From Isoetes taiwanensis (taxonomy: Eukaryota; Streptophyta; Lycopodiopsida; Isoetales; Isoetaceae): a DNA stretch of 64,000 nt. The notes under the pieces are model-generated. The model saw only the letters and a list, made by a program, of their open reading frames with translations, was not told where the DNA came from and searched no databases. The stretch spans positions 6,507,891 to 6,571,890 of the forward strand of contig JAJEKV010000035.1 of assembly GCA_021234155.1 (NCBI GenBank). The letters are read 5' to 3'. Position numbers and translations under genes: made by a program. Below, in pieces: positions 10,861-23,044 of this stretch (its first letter is position 1; every line of letters begins with the position of its first letter).

Positions 10861-12406
10861 CCAAGTTGGGTTTTTAGCAAGGCTGACACGAGCGTCCTCC
10901 TGTTTATTGTCACATGGTGACATATCTTTGGAATTCTTTTATATTTTTTTGCTCTCCCATCCTTTCTCTTCATAAGCCCCTAGGGAAACATGGGAGCTAC
11001 CTTGTATGTCGGCTAAGGCTGTACAAGCGGTTTGGCAAATGTACCGTCGAGAAACATGACAATATGGTACACTTTTGCATGTGTCATGCACCGCAACTCG
11101 CTAAAAAATCGTGTATTTTTTCACATCCCCGAGGGTGGAAAAACTACGCATGTCTACAAAAATCAAAGCGGCATTTTTCGACACCGTCTGGAGACACAAG
11201 GATGCCACTTTTTTGTTACGTCTTTGCCACGATGTTTTGCTTCTCTTTCATTTTCGGGCATCATCGGCCTCATTATAGCAACAATAGCTTTCAAAAAGCT
11301 GCGGTGATTACCTTGAAGCGCCTCTTTATTATAGTTTGCTTTGGCGTATTCGAAATCCGGGTTATGCGCAATATCCGAGGCGTTGCTTTCGGTGACTCTG
11401 GAAAACATGAAACCAACTCTTCAAAATTGGACTATTGCTTACGTGTTTAATTAAAAGCTTTACAAAGAATAGTCACAAGGACTATTACAAAAAAATTGAA
11501 ACCGGGGATTACAAAAACAAGGCTTGATCTTGAGGCCATCTTGACTCTATATGAAGGTCGTCCTCCATGGCATACATCTTCGTTTCGAGGAGTCGCCTCG
11601 TCGAGGTAAGCCTCATGCACCCACTCGATCACCCATAGCGGCGGCGACTGATGATCCATGATGAGCTTCTCCACCTACGGTGGAGTGAACCATACGATTT
11701 GAAAGGGTGGCCTCCGGGGGAAGACATGGATTCTCAGGAGGAAGACACAGATTCTCGGAGGAAGAGGAGGACCCGTCTTTGGCGGGGAGGAGCAGGCACA
11801 ATGGCGGGATAGTGTTCTGCAGTGTGGTCTTGAACTTGGCCATGGCGGAAGTGAAGAAGATGGGCCGGAATGGGGAAGGAGTGAAGGAGATGGCGGAATA
11901 GGCGATGGGGACGGAATGAAGCTCTGAGGGCAGAATTTTGGGAATAAAAGGGATGTTTGCATGCATACGATTTTGTTTTGGGAATTAGGCAGAAGAGGAA
12001 AGGGATGTATCCATGCATACGATTTCACACCCTAGCACAACCCTAACACAAAGTGCAATATCCCACATGCATATATCACCAAAAACGTGCACATATATAA
12101 ATAGGGTTTTGCTTATCATTGATAAGTGTGGATAGAGATTTAGATGTTGAAAAGTTATGGCTCGCTGGCTTGTAATCTTCAGTTACAGGCCAGCGTGTCA
12201 TAACTGTCCAAGATGTAATCCTAGTCCACCCTTTTTTTTAGTAATGGGCTCAAATATCCCACATGCATTCAATGTTCATCAACAAATTGCCAAATCAACA
12301 AATTGCCAAATCAACAAATGCCAAATGAATGGATTATGTTAAGGCATATTGTGTGCCTATGCATATTGTGTTTGGTAAAGCGTGAGTCAACAATATAGAG
12401 ATAACA
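10861..12406. other. No gene recognised
   Basis: Unique-looking sequence. Overlapping Pro/Ser-rich minus-strand frames at 11613-12028 look like low-complexity artefacts. A TATA-like box lies at 12094-12103. Confidence 0.4.
12094..12103 (+). promoter_or_regulatory. TATA-like box
   Basis: TATATAAATA followed by GGGTTTTGC matches a plant TATA box. No credible gene was found downstream, so its role is unproven. Confidence 0.3.
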
Positions 12407-12656
12407 AGGAATATTCCTTATTACCTTGAAAGGAATATTCCTTATTGCATTGAAAGGAATATTCCTTAGCGCCTAGTTATCAGGAATATTCCTTATTACC
12501 TTCAAAGGAATATTCTTTAGTTTGTTTAAGTGCACCCATAGTTACAAGGAATATTCCTATTACCTTGAAAGGAATATTCCTTTTTGCATTGAAAGGAATA
12601 TTCCTTAGTGCCTAGTTATCAAGAATATTCCTTATTACATTGAAAGGAATATTCCA
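12407..12656. repeat. Ten-copy GGAATATTCC palindrome array
   Basis: Ten copies of the palindrome AAGGAATATTCCTT, some with one or two changes, are spaced about 25-35 bp. They fall in two higher-order blocks of about 130 bp, each with the order palindrome-ttacctt-palindrome-ttgcatt-palindrome-gcctagttatc-palindrome. GAATATTC fits both the PHR1 site GNATATNC and the paired heat-shock element GAAnnTTC. Confidence 0.85.
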
Positions 12657-13189
12657 CATTGAGTATAGCCCTTTCCTTTGAGCTAGGCTTGTGGGATATA
12701 TGCCAGCATCAACCATTGGCCAATTGGGTCAGAAAAAGAGGACAGTGGGATAGATTTTGAGAAAAGGATGTTGAACAAATCATTGGCACAAATCATTGGT
12801 TAAGGAACAAATCATTGGCATGGTATGAGCCATATCAAAAACAGGGGAGAAGGGAATAGACAGGGATAAAAATTCCTTTTTTACCTGTGGTGACTGGTTG
12901 ATTCCGATGGCGGGAGGAGATCGAACGACTAGATCACAATCCATATCCCCAATTCAAATGCAAACTCACTGGCACCGATTCTTGAGGAGATCAATGCCGA
13001 ACAGGGGAAACCAATTGAACTTACACTAAGTATATGATCTTGGAAGTATATAAACATTATATTAATGTTTGTGTTTTAATCTGGGTTCACATTCGATTAC
13101 ATTAGGTTTGCAAGTCCATGCCTTAGTGCATAGAAAAGTTACTTCAACAACGGGTTAGCGTATTATTGAGAGATTCTACAATCTGCGCA
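12657..13189. other. No gene recognised
   Basis: AT-rich sequence between the palindrome array and the second transposase relic. Nothing further can be supported. Confidence 0.4.
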
Positions 13190-16140
13190 AAATTTCCAAA
13201 CAACATTTCATATAAGCCTGTACTTTTGATGGCAACCGGGGAATCAATTCAAAGTAGTTACCAGCTATAACTTCATTACCACAATAAAATTCATTTCCAT
13301 AGTCATCCTTGGTGTCTTCTTGAGGGCATGTTTCTTACATTACCTTTGGATGAGATAATAAGGGACCCTTTCATAATTATGCGGGGATGTGAATGATGCA
13401 AAATAATCTCCAAACACCTTTGTCTCATCCACATTGTCCACGTCATTTGCCCACAAGTCCCCTCGCCTCGTACCCATCTTCTTCAACATTGTCCCTGTTT
13501 GTAAGCTCTAGTTTTCTCAACTCCCACCGCCACAATGATCAAGCATTCTCACAAGCGGGCCAATCAAAATTGATGCATGCCTTACAAAAACATGAAAGAG
13601 ATCTACACATTAACTTTGTTGGATCATTTGGATCTATGGATGATACATAATGAAGAGATTGCACCCCTTTCACTTTGGGAGCACATCAAATCTTTGGGAA
13701 CGGTCAATGTCGGACACCTTCCAAAATACCCTTTCCACATCGAAACTTTCTCTTCAAGAACCTCACATGCGGTTTCGCATTTTTTATCACTTTCCCATCC
13801 TTTTTCTTTGTTCGCCTCGAGCCATAGTTTGGCTATGGCTCCTTCTCAAATCATGTGTGCCCTTCCCATGTCCCGAGCCAAAGAAATTCCGGTGCATTCT
13901 GATCTTATGCTCTTGATGATACCTAGTTACATGATAGAAAGCTCTTCTCGACTTGAATTGGGTTGCACACCCGTCAGACCAAACTAAGTGGTATTTCATA
14001 TGACCGGCACCATTTTCTTTCGGTCAATTGAGGTGCATCTTGAATGCTTTTTGTACAAAGTGAGTATCATGTGTTTTGTCATCTGAAATAAAGAAGTGCA
14101 CACATTTCCTCGGTTTACCACGTACCTTGAACATCGTGATGTGGACCAATATGCTGATTTGTTCATTGTACCAATGTTGTGCTTGAATCTCGTTGAATGG
14201 CTTCAAAGTATAATTCTCAGAAATCAACAACCGATAATACGGTATCATCATCGAAGACTCTTCATGGATTCCTTGAATTGTTTGCTCACGCCAATGTGCC
14301 ACAAAGTTATGATATACAAACCCGACATATGATCAAACATGTTATCCAACATATTCTTTGGAGCTGCCTTTCTTGTCAATTAGCTTTAGTCTTCGTGAAG
14401 TTCCTTTCTTGAGGGCTCATTAACGTAACCATAGACTTGCCAATCAAGCGTTTGATCAATCTGCTCCTTGTATTCTCTTGGACACAACTCAATTAATTGT
14501 TTCCCACAATTTCCACAATCGATTTGATACATTGTAGCTTATGCCACTCGTTGCTTTCTTTGCCGCTGTCACATACCATAGCCCTCCAAAATGTGCTAAC
14601 ATTATCAAATGTCTTGTCCTTCGCTTGACATATTCCAGCATGAGCTTGGGATCGCACACACCACAATTGCAACGAACAATTTTCATGGAGTCTTGACCTC
14701 ATCAAATTAAATGCTTGCTTGTATGCAGATCGATTGCTCATGTTTTCACGCAACAACATGTGTTTCTTTCCTTTAGCTTTCTAATGCAAGAAGGTTTTAA
14801 GTATTCAAATTGCCTAAGCCCAATCCGAACCTCGGATCTTGATCCACAAAATTGCGGAATAATTCAAACTGTAAAATTACAGTGAAATAAAATTAGTCAC
14901 CTCATTACATTACATTACATACAAATCTTTTACATATTCAAGACCCTAAACTCCCACACATACATGTACATTCTGACATGAATTTTATTTCATTTACTAT
15001 GAAGTCACATAATTTTTTGACAAACAATACATCTCCACACTAATTTCTTCTTAGTTACTGCCTACATCTACAATACATCCAGAATATACATGTAAACAAA
15101 TATACATCCAGAATATACATGTAAACAAATATACATCCAGAACATACATGTAAACAAATATACATGTACGTGTTGCCATGAAATAATTTGACATTTCCAT
15201 GTAGAACAACTAGGGCAGACTGCATCTACATTACATTCAAAAAGTAAAAGAAATCATTTACAAACTTTACATCAGTGTTACAAAATAAAAGACATCTTTA
15301 TTCTGCCAAAAAGTAAAGAAATCTACAAACTTTACATTCTTTATTCTGAAAAACAAGATGCAATTACAGCTAAATTACAGTCGTACCTGTGTAATGTCAA
15401 TATATTGAATTGGTTGTGTCCTCTTCTTCATGACATCTCTAATTTTTGGTGAAACCTTTGAGTTATCTAACCAAAACTGAGCAACCATATCCTTCATCTT
15501 GGATTTCGACCTGCTAATGCCCACAGATTTGTTCCACCTAGTGACATTCTTTTCCTTCTCTCATTTGCTAGTTTCATATTTCTAGGATGTATTTTCAAAG
15601 AACTTAGTCTGCTAGTGAAGTCTTACGTAATTCTCCTTCCTCTCCAACCACCATAGATAGTAGAATGCTTTGCGGCAAGTCCGTCATTGCTATTTGCATT
15701 TTTGACGTCTTGGAGGCCATCCTTTAAATTCTTTACTAGATCTCATTTTCCACGATAGCCTCTTGAGGCCTTCCAATGGCTGGCTCAAATAGGAATTGCA
15801 ATCTTTTTGTCCTGCAATAATCTTCTTGCAAATATACTTTCTTTGTTTTGGAGTCAAATTAGATACCTCATTCATTATGAGATTTTACGTAAGCATTCAC
15901 CTTTCTTCTAATTGGCTTTGTCACGTATCCACCCCTACAAACCCTCTGTTTTCGATTTTCTTTGCACGCTTGTAGCGGTGCTTTTCGAAACTTCATCAGC
16001 GAGGAGGATTGAAATCTGAACCCGATGCCGACCTCGAAGTGCTTGCATGAGAGTCCAATCCTTCTTCCATAGTTTCTTCTTCGGCTGGTGCTTTAAGACA
16101 TCGATCCATTCTGCGAGAAAGGGGATACAACATCCGCACA
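13190..16140 (-). pseudogene. Second transposase relic (WSDGCA...GHGKG family)
   Basis: Minus-strand open segments in several frames. From the N-terminus they include FWLDNSKVSPKIRDVMKKR (about 15430-15500), a CNCGVCDPKLML cysteine cluster (about 14650), EQISILVHITMF (about 14130-14170), and at 13787-13999 WSDGCATQFKSRRAFYH followed by FFGSGHGKGTHD. Aligned cores of this type are known from transposase-like genes of non-flowering plants and animals. A downstream fragment reads NEFYCGNEVIAGNYFELIPR (about 13230-13300). Stops and frameshifts occur throughout. The intended start is not clear. It may be a relative of the element at 199-2769, but the motifs differ. Confidence 0.65.
15073..15159. 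repeat. 29-bp tandem repeat, 3 copies
   Basis: Three copies at 15073, 15102 and 15131 of a unit beginning atacatccagaatatacatg; the third has one change. Confidence 0.9.
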
Positions 16141-16356
16141 AGAAATCAGATTATTAACCGATTTGTACTCTTTGCTTGAAGGGATTTGTATTCTTTCGCT
16201 TGAAGGAAAGGGATTTCAATTTGTTCAAGATACATTTGTTTCTTGAAATGCATTCGATTTAAGAGCAGCTATAATCGATTCGGGCCAAGTTTTTCGTTGA
16301 GGTAGAATCAGGAGCCATGTTTGATCGATTGAGTAAAGTTCAAAATGTCGCCAAAG

Positions 16357-16574
16357 TTTTTTTTTTTTTTGAGCAAGATATTTAGATTTTATTGATAGAG
16401 AAGCTAGTACAAGATTTCGGGAGGATTTGGTATAATTATGGAGAATATTGTACGTCAACCGCCTTTATTAATGATAGGCAACTCCATGTAAAATTCAAAA
16501 TGTACATTACAAACACTTTAACCCAGTTCAAATTTTTACATCAATATACAAAAAAATTCAATCACCCTTTCATG
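16357..16574 (-). mobile_element. LINE 3' tail (antisense), poly(T) at 16357-16370
   Basis: On the minus strand the sequence ends with ...TCAATAAAATCTAAATATC, then a short spacer and a 14-nt poly(A). This is a polyadenylated retroelement tail. No coding sequence of this copy was recognised and its 5' limit is a guess. Confidence 0.55.
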
Positions 16575-16580
16575 CTTCTA

Positions 16581-16859
16581 CCCTCCTCGACTCAGGGACA
16601 AGCTATTTCAAAGCTTTCTGGTGTTCCCGGGAGTAGTAGAGCGGAAGTTTGCCATTTGGCGGGACTTCTTGGGTGTTGTAGATGGTGATGGTCGGTTTGT
16701 ACAGCAGTAGAGTTGCAGTTTTTCTGTGAGGTTGTTGTGGAGTGTCGAGGTATCGCTGTCTCTTTGGGGCAGTTCTCCTTCCTCCTCACTTGCTTTGTAA
16801 CATTACCATTCTTTTAATATATTGATGACACAGTTCTTCAAAAAAAAAAAAAAAAAAAA
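16581..16859 (+). mobile_element. LINE-B 3' end with poly(A)
   Basis: The plus strand encodes the very C-terminus of a LINE ORF2 (KLFQSFLVFPGVVERKF, then FLGVVDGDGRFVQQ and a stop), followed by about 130 nt of 3' UTR and a 20-nt poly(A) at 16840-16859. The same terminus, antisense and longer, is at 32929-33360. It is strongly 5'-truncated. Confidence 0.8.
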
Positions 16860-16864
16860 CTTAG

Positions 16865-16984
16865 GTGAGTATTAATTTAAAGTATTAAAGAATCTGCATT
16901 TCGAGATGCTTATGTGAATGCTTACGTGAGTACTAAATTAAAGTATTAAAGAATCTACATTTCGAGATGCTTATGTCAGTACTA
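16865..16984. repeat. 61-bp tandem duplication
   Basis: The unit starting gtgagtattaa at 16865 is repeated from 16926 with a few substitutions. Confidence 0.8.
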
Positions 16985-18276
16985 AAATAGGGTACCAACA
17001 AAGTAAAGGTTGTCCTTGGAATGCTTTAGGCAACTTAAAATGAACCTCTTAGTTTATGTAGCAACGTTGTTGTTGATGTAAACATTCACCTTCACTTGAA
17101 TGCTTTCCCTTGAATCAATTATAACTCTCTCTTTTTTCCAATTAACCTTTTAGGCAACAGTTTTACCCTGATTCTTTAGATAGATAGAGACCACTACTAA
17201 GGGAAAAGGCCTTTATTTGTTCATTATTATTTTTTTTAGTGTAACAATGCCATGGATAGCCGTCTCTCAAACCAGTCTTGAAGGGCCCCAATCTTCTCTG
17301 GTTGCTCAAGTCAAACCCACATACCTATTGGCTGTAGAATTTGAGAAATTGGATAGAAACTAGAGGTGTAGTATCTTCATGTGCTTTTGCATCTCTAAAG
17401 TTTCTCTTGCTGATGACCTTTTATACTGTATTTTTAAATGGAACACATTAAAGGTTGGGTATTAACTGACTTCACTAGCTGGATAGAGGCAAGTTAGCAT
17501 GTTCCCATGAGCCAGTGCATACCCCATTCAAAAAGGTATTTCTCGACGACTTCTTGAACACTTCGCCCTATTTTGCCTATATGAGTTACCTCCTGTTAAC
17601 ATGAAGAGCATTCAGCGGGATCATGAAGGCATGCATCCACACCATTTTTGCAATAAACTGACATCTCTGGGCCAAGTCTATCAGTCCAGGCCCTAGAGTT
17701 GTTCCAGTACATGTTACCCTTGATGCCTTGTGAGTGAAGTCTGCTTAAGATTGTCAGGGTTGCTAGGCAGACTAAGATACCTGAAGCATGATTGCAAGTC
17801 CCTGTTTTCTTTTCCTTTATTTAATGGCAGTTTGAGATTAATATATCATATGATGCTTAAAACAACACATGATGATTAAACACCACATAATCATACAACA
17901 TGTGAAGGAGATGTCTGCCGCTCTTAGGTCAGCTGGAGCTATGTTTTTCTATGCATTGACCCAAATGTACTTATCTTCACATGCTTGTGGCTGATATAAA
18001 ATGGCAAAAGCATCACAGAAGGCTGATGATGTAGTGGAGGCCATTAAAATACCTACTGGGAAAAGGAAATTTGAAGACGAATGGAGGCATTGTCTGTCCT
18101 GTGGTATAGGCCCATTCAATGGTCGAGCCAATTGTTTTTTATTCGAAGCTCTATGAATATGAAGTTAGAATGATTTCATTAACCATAAATCGATGCTGCA
18201 AGGAATGATCATGCAGTTGATTAGAGGTATGCTTAAGAATCAATTGCGTAAGCGATTGCGACGCACAAGATGGCTC
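16985..18276. other. No gene recognised; short open frame at 18000
   Basis: A 52-codon plus-strand frame starting at 18000 (MAKASQKADDVVEAIKIPTG...) is too short and has no family. The rest shows nothing supportable. Confidence 0.35.
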
Positions 18277-18284
18277 TATAAAAC
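18277..18284 (+). promoter_or_regulatory. TATA box split from its gene by the gypsy insertion
   Basis: CTATAAAA lies immediately left of the gypsy element. With the element and one copy of the AACCC target duplication removed, it would be followed by a pyrimidine-rich leader and an ATGGCGGAA start at 23313. Confidence 0.45.
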
Positions 18285-18286
18285 CC
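18282..18286. repeat. Target-site duplication AACCC (left copy)
   Basis: AACCC directly before the left LTR matches AACCC at 23266-23270 directly after the right LTR. Five bp is usual for gypsy integration. Confidence 0.85.
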
Positions 18287-18509
18287 TAAAATGGACTCTT
18301 GACGTGGCATGCTATCCCACCATCCAACCACGAGCCCTCAGCCAAGACACAGCTGCTCCAGAGCTCACCCCCGAGCAACTATATAGCATGCACGCCCCTT
18401 CGGTCCCTCTTTGGACCAAAGCCTCCTTTGGACAAAACCCCAAAGGTTCCAAAGGCCCACATGGCCCAAAAAGGCCTAAAGCCTTTTGCCACGTCCTTGG
18501 CATATATCA
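18287..18509 (-). repeat. Gypsy 3' LTR (223 bp)
   Basis: On the minus strand it begins TGATATATGCCAAGG and matches 23045-23265 at about 94-95% by eye. Read on the plus strand it contains an ACTATATAG motif. Confidence 0.93.
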
Positions 18510-18522
18510 TTCCCTCCCTCTT
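18510..18522 (-). other. Polypurine tract
   Basis: On the minus strand AAGAGGGAGGGAA directly abuts the TG of the 3' LTR, the expected plus-strand primer position. Confidence 0.85.
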
Positions 18523-18557
18523 GACATTGCAGCAGTCCTCTGCTGCAAAAATGGTGT

Positions 18558-21500
18558 TTAAATACTTTTAGCCATCCGAGCATAGTCCTTCCTTGGCCCT
18601 CGCTTAGATCGGCTAGTAGAAGCCTGTCCTTGGATCTCTTCTTGTCTCTCGGCTTCCTTTGCTTTCTGATCTTTATATTCCCTAAGAATATCCGGATAAG
18701 CTTTTAAAACATTGCCACGCACCCATGAAGCGTCCTCCAAAGGTTTTTGAGCAAACTTTACCAAATATTGTCTTGAACCACTAGTGGATTTATCTGCCAA
18801 AATTGTTTTCGGCTCTAGAACTTTGGAATCGTCAATCAATTCTGGCTCACTTAACCTCCCAAGTTGAGGTTACTCCTTACCATGATAAGCCTTTAGGAAT
18901 GACACATTCAGTAGACATCATGCATTTTCCAATCTTGAGGCAATCTTAATTGATATGCATTCCCATTGACCACTTTAATAACGTGAAATGGTCCATGGAA
19001 ACGGGGTGCCAACTTAAGATCCTTCTTGCGTGCATCTTTCTTAAAGTGGTCTTTATGGATCCTAATCCATACCCAATCTCCTTCCTTAAAAACCATTGGT
19101 TGCCGCAACTTAGATGATTTATTTGCAAAAGATGCTTGAGCATCTCGAATACGAGCTTGAAGAAAGTCTATGAGATCCTTATGCTCAATAACCAAATCAT
19201 CAGCAGCTGGAACATCCTCACACACTCGAATGAGTGGCTCCCGTATAGGCTGAGCATAGACCGCCTGAAAAGGGGTCATCTTTATGGTAGACTGATAGGT
19301 ATTATTATACACAAATTCAGCAACAGGCAAATACTCCTTAAGATGGAACAAATAACTTTATTTACCACCTCGGATTGTCCATTAGTTTCTGGGTGAAAAG
19401 CAGTGGAGAACCTTAACTCTGTTCCCAAATGCATAAATAATGCCTTCCAGAATTTACTGGTAAACTTTGTATCATGATCAGATACAATAATCTGTGACAA
19501 CCCATGTAGCCTAAATATCTCTTTGATAAAGAGCGTAGCCGCACTATAAGCCGTCAACTTATCCGAACAAGGAATAAAATGGGTGTGTTTAGTTAAACAA
19601 TCAACAATTGTCCAAATGACAATGTTCTTGCGAGAACTTGCAGGAAGACCAACAATAAGATCCATAGTGATCTGCTCCCACTTTGCCTCCAGAATAGGCA
19701 AGGATAAAGGAACACCATGAGGTTTCTTGTTCACTTTCTTTATCCGTTGACAAGTAACACAATGACGAATATGAACCAAGACATCTCTCCGCAATCTAGG
19801 CCAAATAAAGTATGGTTCAAGCTTTGCCAAAGTCGCCCCCACGCCACGATGACCCGCAATAGGTGCATCATGGACTTCTCTAAGAATAAGTGACCGAAAG
19901 TCCCGAACAATGCATAGCTTTGGACCTTTATATAAGAACCCATTAACGATCTATCCATATGCATTGCCACTTTGAGCCAACAATCAAATATCCTTATAAT
20001 CATGGTCAGTGGCATACACCGGCGTCATTTCCTCCAAATGGTTGGATTGTGCTATAGAAAGAGAACAAACTGCATAACGCGTACTTAAAGCATCAGCCAC
20101 AACATTCTCTTTACCAGGACGATAATCCACTGAGAAATCATATTGTTGCATAAAAGCAACCCATTCCAACTGCCTTTCCGATAATATTTTCTGTGAAACA
20201 ATGTGCCTAATGCTTTGGTGGTCAGTCAAAATATGAACCGTCGACCCTAAAAGATAGTGTCGCCACACTTTCAAAGCATGAATGACAGCCAAAAATTCCT
20301 TATCATAAACACTATATCTACTTTCCGTGTCAGAAAACTTCCGACTTTCATAAGCAATAGAATGACCATCCTGCATCAAAACTGCGCCCAAAGCCATACC
20401 ACTTGCATCAACACATAACAAGAAAGGTAGACCAAACTTTGGCAAACGCAGAACAGGAGGATTAACCATGGCATCCTTTAAAACCTGGAAAGCAAACTGA
20501 TGATTATGATTCCATTGGAAAGGAACATCTTTTCGTAGCAACAAATATAAATTTGAAGCTAAACGAGCAAAATTCTGTACAAACTTCCTATAATAACTGC
20601 ATAAGCCCAGAAAGGAACGCAATGCAGCAACTGAAGTAGGTACTGGCCAATCCACAATTGCTTGTACCTTACTGGAATCAACTTTAAGACCCTTAGGATA
20701 AACAATATGACCCAAATATTCAATTTTCGATTGAAAAAAGATATTTATCTTAGGATTAAGAGTAATAGACTCCTCCCTTAACTGACATAAAACCTCCCAC
20801 AAATGCAAGATCTTCCTCGGACTTACTAAAAACCAATATGTCATCAAAGAAAACGACAATATAAGCGCCATGCACATCTTCAAATATTCGCCCCATTAGC
20901 CTCGCAAAAGAAGCTGGCGCATTTGTAAGTCCAAATGGCATGACCAAAAACTCATAATGTCCAAAGGTTGTTCGAAACGCAGTCTTATGAACATCTTCAG
21001 GCGCAACCTTAAGTTGCCAATCAAGACGGCTAAAAACTGTGGCATCTTGGAGTTGATCAAACAAATCATCACCCCTTGGTATAGGAAACCGATTCTTAAT
21101 GGTTCTTATTCAAAGCGCGATAATCTATACACATGCGCCCGGAATTATCTTTTTTCTTAACCAACAAGATAGAGCACCAAAAGGTGAAGAACTATAGTAG
21201 AACAATCCAGCTTGAAGTAACTCATCAAATTGGCACCTAATCTCAACTTGTTGGCCATGCATTCTCCGATAAGGAGCTTGATTAAGAGGTTCTTTCCCAG
21301 GAAGAAGAACAATCATGTGGTTCTCCATACGTTGGGGTGGCAAAGTTTGTAGAATTTCATTTGAAAAGGCATCATCATAATGATGCAAAAAGACAGCTTG
21401 ACACTCATTTAATGGGGATACACCAGACTTAGGACGCAAAACCACCAAATACACAAAATGAGTTTTCATTGCCGAACGTTTAAACTGTACAACAGAAACT

Positions 21501-22258
21501 GTTGGAATTGGGGAAACAATATCATCCTTCACAAACTTGAAGGTCTTTTTACCCCCTTCCAAGGATAACAGAACAATTCCCGTTTGCCAATCTATAAGAG
21601 GATTCATAGCCTTATGCCATGGCATGCCTAGAATAATATCCATACTTCCAAGGTCAGAAACCTTGAAAGAACGTTTACAGACATATCCCTGCAATTGAAA
21701 TTCAACGTCCTTGACCATAAATGAAGAAGGCGGAGAGGCAACATTCAAGAAAGAAGAAGACAATTCTACATCACTTGATAAAGGAATAGAAGTTAATTTT
21801 AGTACCAATCGAGCAAAAATAAAATCAAACTTACTGCCCGGATCGAATAAGATATGTACTTTTTGATCTTGAATAGTAGCCCAAAATTGTAAGAGACTAC
21901 CATTCTCAATAGAATCCATATCCGATTTTTCCCGGACAGTAGCCACCTTCTTCCCTTTCCCATCTCCTCGAACAGAAGCTACTTTCTTACTTTTGTCCTC
22001 TTTCTTAATCCCCGACTTAAGAATAGGTGTAGCTTCCTTTCTTTCCCCTTTCTTCTTCTCAAGATAAGTAGGGCATTCATAAAACTTATGGTCGGTTGAA
22101 TAACAAACAGAACACTTATTCTCCCGCATTAGCTGTTTCTTGCGTGCTTGATAAGATTCCTTTGGCCCCAACAGGTTCATTATCTGCAACGTCTGTGTGC
22201 GGTCGTTTGAATAGCCCAGACCTTGGAGCAGATCCCATTGATTTCTCTCGAAAACCAC
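18558..22258 (-). pseudogene. Gypsy pol region, frameshifted
   Basis: Segments in order on the minus strand are as follows. A zinc knuckle CSVCYSTDHKFYEC is at about 22090-22130. An aspartic protease has HILFDPGSKFDFI, where the usual D-S/T-G triad reads DPG, followed by DIILGMPWHKAMNPLIDW. Reverse transcriptase has [27 protein letters not shown] and VVFFDDIL. RNase H has FLLCVDASGMALGAVL and ILTDHQSIRHIV. Integrase has the HHCC finger (HIRHCVTCQRIKK) and the D, D, E residues in TMDLIVGLP, VSDHDTKF and HPETNGQSE. A chromodomain reads YLVKFAQKPLEDASW near the end (18558-18839). Frameshifts lie near 21170, 21100, 20800, 20000 and 19320. DPG in the protease would be expected to inactivate it. 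Confidence 0.92.
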
Positions 22259-23020
22259 TCGCCTCTTTCATAGATACTTTGAGGCCACGCTGAGCATTAA
22301 TGGCTTCTGTGAGGGCCAAACCTTCCTGCTCTACTTTCTCTGCCATCTTACAGAGCTCACCAAAAGAAAGATTGGCAACTTGCAGATCGAGCTTCGCCCG
22401 TACCCAACGATGAACCCCACCTATGAGTTTTTCAGACTTCTTAGTATCATTTTTACTAAGCTAAAGTCCTTTCTTTAAAACTCGCGCAGCGAAGGCTCGA
22501 ATAGTTTCCATGTTTTGTTGGGTCAACTTATTCCATTCTCGCTCCCAATTATGACCCAAAAAATGATTTTTGATTTGCTTTTCAAATTCCGCAAAGGTAA
22601 CAATGGGTTGATTGACTGGCTGGTTCTTCGGGATATCCAGCCACCAGTCCTTTGCAACTCCATCCAGATGACGCTCAGCAAAATATAACTGAGTGTCTTC
22701 GTCATCCTTAGTTTTAGCAAATATGAATTCGAATCCTGTAGCTATGCGAAAAGTTCATCCGCATCACTAGCAGCAGTGGAATACGTTTTGAATTCAATTT
22801 TGACATTGGCACCCGTTTTGATACCACTACGCGGACGCCCTGCAGCTTGCTGAAACTGCACCACTTGCGCTCGCAGAGAATCCAGTTCTTGCAGCTCAGT
22901 AATTCGAGCCTTGGCAGCTACAAGTTTTTCTCTCATGAGCGAATTATCATGCTCTAACTCACAAAGGTTTTCCTGGAGTTCCTCATCTTCAAAGTTAACA
23001 TTGGCAGGAGAACCGACCAT
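22116..23020 (-). pseudogene. Gypsy gag, broken
   Basis: Likely start ATG at 23020 (MVGSPANVNFEDEE). A coiled-coil-like acidic and Leu-rich stretch comes first (ELQENLCELEHDNSLMREKL). After a frameshift near 22742 comes a retrotransposon gag domain with TQLYFAERHLDGVAKDWWLD and TFAEFEKQIKNHFL. A TAG stop at 22461-22463 interrupts it (KKGL*LSKND). It then continues to the zinc knuckle listed with pol. Confidence 0.85.
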
Positions 23021-23031
23021 CGAAACTTGTT

Positions 23032-23043
23032 GCTCTGATACCA
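23032..23043 (-). other. Primer-binding site (initiator Met-tRNA)
   Basis: On the minus strand TGGTATCAGAGC lies one nucleotide from the end of the 5' LTR. It is complementary to the 3' end of plant initiator tRNA-Met, the usual primer for plant LTR elements. Confidence 0.92.
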
Positions 23044-23044
23044 T

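Noticed and set aside
11613-12028. Pro/Ser-rich minus-strand open frames of about 117 codons
   Set aside because: Three overlapping frames of low-complexity composition; no start context, domain or splice partner.
12407-12656. CRISPR-like spaced repeats
   Set aside because: The context is eukaryotic, the repeats are short palindromes and the spacers are themselves repeated.
18312-18503. 63-codon minus frame, repeated at 23044-23259
   Set aside because: Both copies are LTR sequence of the gypsy element.
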